Source: DATGUN01 sp035301285 (GTDB lineage Bacteria > Bacillota > Bacilli > Bacillales > Amphibacillaceae). Taken from it: a stretch of DNA of 35,089 nucleotides. The notes under the pieces are model-generated. The model worked only from the letters and a program-made list of their open reading frames with translations, was not told where the DNA came from and did no database searches. The stretch spans positions 1 through 35,089 of the forward strand of contig DATGUN010000089.1 in the NCBI GenBank assembly GCA_035301285.1, in the 5' to 3' direction. This document shows, piece after piece, positions 31,353 through 35,089 of the stretch (position 1 is the stretch's first letter; each line of letters starts with the position of its first letter). The position numbers were made by a program, and so were the translations under genes.

Positions 31353-33137
31353 TTAAACCACGTATTTTTCTTCTTCTTTTATTTTGGCGGCAATTTCGCG
31401 CTTTTTATGCACTACATTCTTCGGTGTAAACCGTGACAATTTTCGTAAGGCAGAAAGCATCATGCGCAATGTGTCCCCTTGTTCAACCGTTATCAGGGTT
31501 TCCTTCGCGTTTGACTCGATACGTTCAAATGCTTCCTGAACATAGACTTCCGTGTACAACATTTTTTGTTTATTCTTATCAGCACCCGTGTTATTGATTG
31601 CCTTTTCTGTTCGGAGAATGACTGATTCCATATTATAGACATCAGCTGCCATATCTGCCAAATTGACTAGAATTTCCTGCTCATCTTCAATTTTTTGCAT
31701 ATATTTTTGTGCAGCCAGACCAGCACCTAAAAGGACCATTTTTTTCGCATTTTTAACCAGATATTTTTCTTGTTCCAGTGGTTCATCACCGACTTCTTCA
31801 GGCATCATCATCATAAGTTCTTCCTGCAATTTTTCGGCTTCCTGAAGCAGTGGGAGTTCACCTTTCATCGCTTTTTTCAAGAGTGTTCCCGGAACGATCA
31901 TCCGGTTGATTTCATTTGTCCCTTCAAAAATCCGGTTAATCCGGGAATCGCGATACATCCGCGCTATCTCATATTCTTCCATGAAACCATATCCACCATG
32001 GAGTTGCAATGCTTCGTCCACTACATAGTCCAGGCATTCAGTCGCTGTATATTTATTCATGGAGCATTCGATTTGATATTCGGCAATGGCCCGCGCTACT
32101 TCTCGCCCATCTTTCAGCTGTTCATCCGTCAACGAACCCATTCGCTGTTCAAACAGACCGACCGTACGATAGACCGCACTTTCTTCGGCATATATCCGTG
32201 CACTCATGGATGCCAGTTTTTCTTGAGTCAAACTGAAATCAGAGATCGCCTTTCCAAATTGTTTTCGTTCATTGACATATGCCGTCGCAATTTCCAGGGC
32301 ACGTTTTGAACTTCCCACTCCCCCGATTGCAAGCTTATACCGCCCGACATTCAGGATATTGAATGCGATAATGTGTCCACGGCCTTTCTCACCCAGTAAA
32401 TTCTCCACCGGTACTTTTGCATCTTCTAAAATGAGTGTCCGTGTCGAAGAGCTTTTAATGCCCATTTTATCTTCCTCCGGACCTGTCGACACGCCCGGTG
32501 AGTCCCGATCCACGATGAACGCTGTAAAATGTTCCTTATCTATCTTCGCATAGACAATGAACACATCCGCAAAAGCAGAGTTCGTAATCCATTGTTTCTC
32601 ACCGTTCAAAAGATAATGGGTTCCTTCATCATTAAGCATCGCAGTCGTTTGGGCACCCATGGCATCAGATCCCGAACCAGGTTCCGTCAATGCATATGCC
32701 GCGAGCCATTCACCTGTTGCAAATTTCGGTAGGTACTTCTTTTTTTGATCATCATTACCAAAAAAGACAATCGGCAACGACCCGATACCAACATGGGCAC
32801 CATGTGTAACGGAAAAACCACCTGCGCGTGCGAATTTTTCGGTGATCAACGAGGAACTTATTTTATCAAGTGCAAGCCCGCCGTATTCTTCAGGAACATC
32901 GACACCCAACAACCCTAGCTCTCCCGCTTTTTTCAGCAGTTCTACCGAATAATCAAATTCGTGATTTTCCAGATGATCGATTTTCGGGAGCACATCTCCC
33001 GCTACAAAATCTTCCGTTGTTTTTGCAATCATTTTATGTTCATCTGAAAAATCTTCAGGAGTGATCACATCATCTCCTTTTAAATCCTCGATTAAAAATG
33101 CGCCACCTTTAAATAATTTATCCTTCGTCTCTCCCAT
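31353..33137 (-). CDS. fadE: acyl-CoA dehydrogenase FadE
   Basis: A 594-aa acyl-CoA dehydrogenase, which oxidises fatty acyl-CoA to 2-enoyl-CoA with FAD in beta-oxidation. Signature regions are the FAD/substrate loop YALTEPGSGSDAMGAQTTA (about 148-166), the ITNSAFADVFIVYAK segment, QLHGGYGFMEEYEIARMYRDSRI and INRIFEGTNEINR with the catalytic-type glutamate. A C-terminal extension of about 190 residues beyond the core is typical of Bacillus FadE (YusJ, 594 aa). The ATG lies about 9 nt after AAAGGG. It is the third gene of fadN-fadA-fadE, 58 nt after fadA. Confidence 0.96.
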   Translation of the reverse strand: MGETKDKLFKGGAFLIEDLKGDDVITPEDFSDEHKMIAKTTEDFVAGDVLPKIDHLENHEFDYSVELLKKAGELGLLGVDVPEEYGGLALDKISSSLITEKFARAGGFSVTHGAHVGIGSLPIVFFGNDDQKKKYLPKFATGEWLAAYALTEPGSGSDAMGAQTTAMLNDEGTHYLLNGEKQWITNSAFADVFIVYAKIDKEHFTAFIVDRDSPGVSTGPEEDKMGIKSSSTRTLILEDAKVPVENLLGEKGRGHIIAFNILNVGRYKLAIGGVGSSKRALEIATAYVNERKQFGKAISDFSLTQEKLASMSARIYAEESAVYRTVGLFEQRMGSLTDEQLKDGREVARAIAEYQIECSMNKYTATECLDYVVDEALQLHGGYGFMEEYEIARMYRDSRINRIFEGTNEINRMIVPGTLLKKAMKGELPLLQEAEKLQEELMMMMPEEVGDEPLEQEKYLVKNAKKMVLLGAGLAAQKYMQKIEDEQEILVNLADMAADVYNMESVILRTEKAINNTGADKNKQKMLYTEVYVQEAFERIESNAKETLITVEQGDTLRMMLSALRKLSRFTPKNVVHKKREIAAKIKEEEKYVV

Positions 33138-33195
33138 TCATGTCATCCCTTTCTATCATATTTTTAACTCACTGCTTCTATCACACCATTTTAAA

Positions 33196-34374
33196 TCACA
33201 AAAGTTCAAAAACACCTGCGGCTCCCATACCTCCACCAATGCACATGGTTACCACACCATATTGTACATTCCGGCGTTTCATTTCATGGATAAGACTGAG
33301 CGTCAACTTCGTTCCAGTCATGCCAAGTGGATGACCAAGTGCAATGGCACCACCATTCACATTCACGATGGACGGATCAAGATCCAAAGCTTGAATAACT
33401 CTTACCGACTGTGATGCAAACGCTTCGTTCAGTTCAAACAAACCAATATCCGAAAGGTTCATTCCGGCAATTTCCAATGCCTTCGGAACCGCTTCAACAG
33501 GACCGACTCCCATTATTTCAGGTTCCACTCCTGCGACAGCAAACGAATGGAATTTAGCCATTGGTTTCAATCCTTCCGCTTGTGCTTTTTCACGATCCAT
33601 TACTAGAACCGTTCCAGCACCGTCACTCATTTGTGAAGAGTTACCTGCTGTAACGGATCCTTTTAGATGAAAAGCAGGATTGAGCTTCGCAAGTATTTCC
33701 ATATTAGTTCCTGGTCGAACACCTTCATCGGTATCGAACATAAATGTTTTATCTTCAATTTTGTTTTTTTCGCCTATAAGACGCTCTGTGATTTCCATGG
33801 GTACAATTTCGTCTTTGAATTTACCTTCTTTGATTGCTTTTGCAGCACGTTCATGACTTTGAACCGCAAACGCATCTTGATCGGTCCTGGAAATGGAGAA
33901 ACGATTCGCTACTTCTTCAGCTGTATGCCCCATTCCCATATAATAACCAGGTGCCTCTTGAACGAGTGTCGGGTTCGGTTTGATGACATGCCCTGGCATG
34001 GGAACGAGACTCATCGATTCGGCACCTCCAGCAATGATGGTGTCACTGGCACCGATCATGATCCGTTCTGCTGCATATGCGATACTTTGTAGACCCGACG
34101 AACAATAACGATTGATTGTAATCCCTGGTACATCTTTTTTCAGACCTGCAAGTCCTGCGATGTTCCTTGCCATGTTCATACCTTGTTCTGCTTCGGGTAT
34201 GGCGCATCCGATGATGACATCATCAATCTTCCCATCATAGTCTCCCGCTCGTTTTAATGTTTCTTTGATGGTATGGGCAGCCATATCATCAGGTCTTGTA
34301 TGACGTAATGATCCTTTATGTGCTTTTCCTACAGGAGTCCTTGCACCCGCTACGATTACTGCTTCTTTCACCAT
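33196..34374 (-). CDS. fadA: acetyl-CoA acyltransferase (3-ketoacyl-CoA thiolase) FadA
   Basis: A 392-aa thiolase, which cleaves 3-ketoacyl-CoA with CoA as the last step of beta-oxidation. The nucleophile is C91 in INRYCSSGLQSIA, the active-site histidine lies in GGAIALGHPLGMTG and the second cysteine in VTMCIGGGMG. Length is normal. The ATG at 34374 is just after GAGGGGG. It lies 13 nt after fadN and is co-transcribed. In B. subtilis the operon is repressed by FadR; I did not find a clear FadR operator in the window because the promoter lies upstream of the edge. Confidence 0.97.
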   Translation of the reverse strand: MVKEAVIVAGARTPVGKAHKGSLRHTRPDDMAAHTIKETLKRAGDYDGKIDDVIIGCAIPEAEQGMNMARNIAGLAGLKKDVPGITINRYCSSGLQSIAYAAERIMIGASDTIIAGGAESMSLVPMPGHVIKPNPTLVQEAPGYYMGMGHTAEEVANRFSISRTDQDAFAVQSHERAAKAIKEGKFKDEIVPMEITERLIGEKNKIEDKTFMFDTDEGVRPGTNMEILAKLNPAFHLKGSVTAGNSSQMSDGAGTVLVMDREKAQAEGLKPMAKFHSFAVAGVEPEIMGVGPVEAVPKALEIAGMNLSDIGLFELNEAFASQSVRVIQALDLDPSIVNVNGGAIALGHPLGMTGTKLTLSLIHEMKRRNVQYGVVTMCIGGGMGAAGVFELL

Positions 34375-34387
34375 TCATCCCCCTCAC

Positions 34388-35089
34388 TTAGTTGCGTAAT
34401 GGTTTCCCTTTCATTAACATGTGCTGCATTCGTTGTTGAGTCAATGGTTCGCCTATCAAACTCAGGAAAGCTTCTCTTTCCAAATCAAGCATGACTTGCT
34501 CATCAATCCGTGTTCCTTCAGCAATTCGACCACCTGATAGGACGTAGGCAAGTTTTTCAGCTATTTTCAAATCATGTTCAGAGGCATATCCGCCAAATTG
34601 TAATGTTTTAGCACCAAGTAGCATTGCTGCATAACCGCCATCACCTGAAACAGGGATCCGTTCAGGTTTTGGTGGAGTATATCCTGCTTCAGACAAATGA
34701 ACAACTTTTTGTTTGGCATCATTGAGAAGATGGTCAGGATTTACACTGATTGCATCTGTATGATCAAGGAATCCGTTTTCCCTACCCTCTTCGGCAGAGG
34801 TAGATACCTTGGCCATAGCCACTTTTTCAAAAACATCAGCAGCTACTTTCGTCAGATCAACATCAATTCCTTTCGGGAGTTGACGTAACGTCTTTAAATA
34901 TAGCTCTTTGGATCCGCCACCTCCCGGAATGAGTCCAACGCCGAATTCCACAAGTCCAATATAGGTCTCGGCAGACGCTTGTATAGATGCAGCTGGCAGT
35001 GCCACTTCGGCTCCTCCGCCTACTGTCATGTTAAAAGGCGCTGTCACAACCGGTTTGTTTGAGTATTTTATGTTCATGGCCATATTCTG
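34388..35089 (-). CDS. fadN: 3-hydroxyacyl-CoA dehydrogenase/enoyl-CoA hydratase FadN, 3' part, truncated by the window edge
   Basis: The C-terminal 233 residues of a FadN (YusL)-type multifunctional beta-oxidation enzyme; the frame stays open to the window's last base. The visible part belongs to the crotonase-type half, with APFNMTVGGGAEVALPA, GLVEFGVGLIPGGGG and SKELYLKTLRQLP in the order typical of this protein. Residues KGKPLRN end the chain. B. subtilis FadN has about 790 aa, so roughly 550 residues including the NAD-binding domain lie outside. The first gene of the fadN-fadA-fadE operon. Confidence 0.93.
   Translation of the reverse strand, partial: QNMAMNIKYSNKPVVTAPFNMTVGGGAEVALPAASIQASAETYIGLVEFGVGLIPGGGGSKELYLKTLRQLPKGIDVDLTKVAADVFEKVAMAKVSTSAEEGRENGFLDHTDAISVNPDHLLNDAKQKVVHLSEAGYTPPKPERIPVSGDGGYAAMLLGAKTLQFGGYASEHDLKIAEKLAYVLSGGRIAEGTRIDEQVMLDLEREAFLSLIGEPLTQQRMQHMLMKGKPLRN

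Noticed and set aside
31770..32309. Long plus-strand open frame (179 codons) inside fadE
   Set aside because: It is antisense to a well-supported enzyme gene, has no family pattern and no ribosome site.

Overview
The window is low-GC Firmicute chromosome, most likely from a halotolerant member of the Bacillaceae (Oceanobacillus/Virgibacillus/Lentibacillus-like). Evidence is the strong AGGAGG ribosome sites, frequent TTG/GTG starts, sporulation genes (lytH, yunB, kapB, a YhcN/YlaJ-type lipoprotein), and gene order that follows the yui-yum-yut-yun-yur(suf)-yus arc of Bacillus subtilis with deletions and insertions. Several exported proteins are very acidic, which fits salt tolerance. The genus is inference only.

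Layout. 1-5.9 kb: a PatB/MalY C-S lyase, a Cu/Zn-SOD-like lipoprotein that lacks one copper ligand, a small membrane protein, KapB without KinB, the KhtT-KhtU K+/H+ antiporter pair, a stand-alone HPr with its own promoter and terminator, and DeoD. 5.9-13.2 kb: YuiD, YuiC (3D domain), YuiB, ferredoxin-NADP reductase YumC, Fe-S proteins YutM and YutI, YuzD, a 2-hydroxyacid dehydrogenase, YutG, YutE, a 95-aa unknown and YutD. 13.3-20.4 kb: the YutC-like lipoprotein and the cell-wall endopeptidase LytH; an inserted sodium-dependent MetP transporter with its 35-aa MetS subunit; then YunB, YunC, YunD and the TauE-type exporter YunE. 20.5-26.4 kb: a mini heme-copper-oxidase-like membrane protein and the complete sufCDSUB Fe-S cluster operon. 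26.7-35.1 kb: a small unknown gene, the metNIQ methionine ABC transporter behind a SAM-I riboswitch, YusE, GcvH, YusI, and the fadN-fadA-fadE beta-oxidation operon, with fadN cut by the window edge.

The genes form three functional blocks. Fe-S assembly and delivery is represented by suf, yutM and yutI. Methionine uptake has two routes: riboswitch-controlled ABC import and Na+-coupled MetPS. Fatty-acid oxidation is represented by fad, with YumC and GcvH nearby.

I see no phage, IS element, CRISPR array, tRNA or rRNA, and no clear candidate for a new multi-gene system. The least explained items are non-coding: a 143-bp imperfect palindrome filling the yuiD/yuiC gap, an 80-bp hairpin downstream of yuiB, a hairpin that buries the yunB ribosome site, and operator-like palindromes upstream of yutG, yunE and the 65-aa gene.
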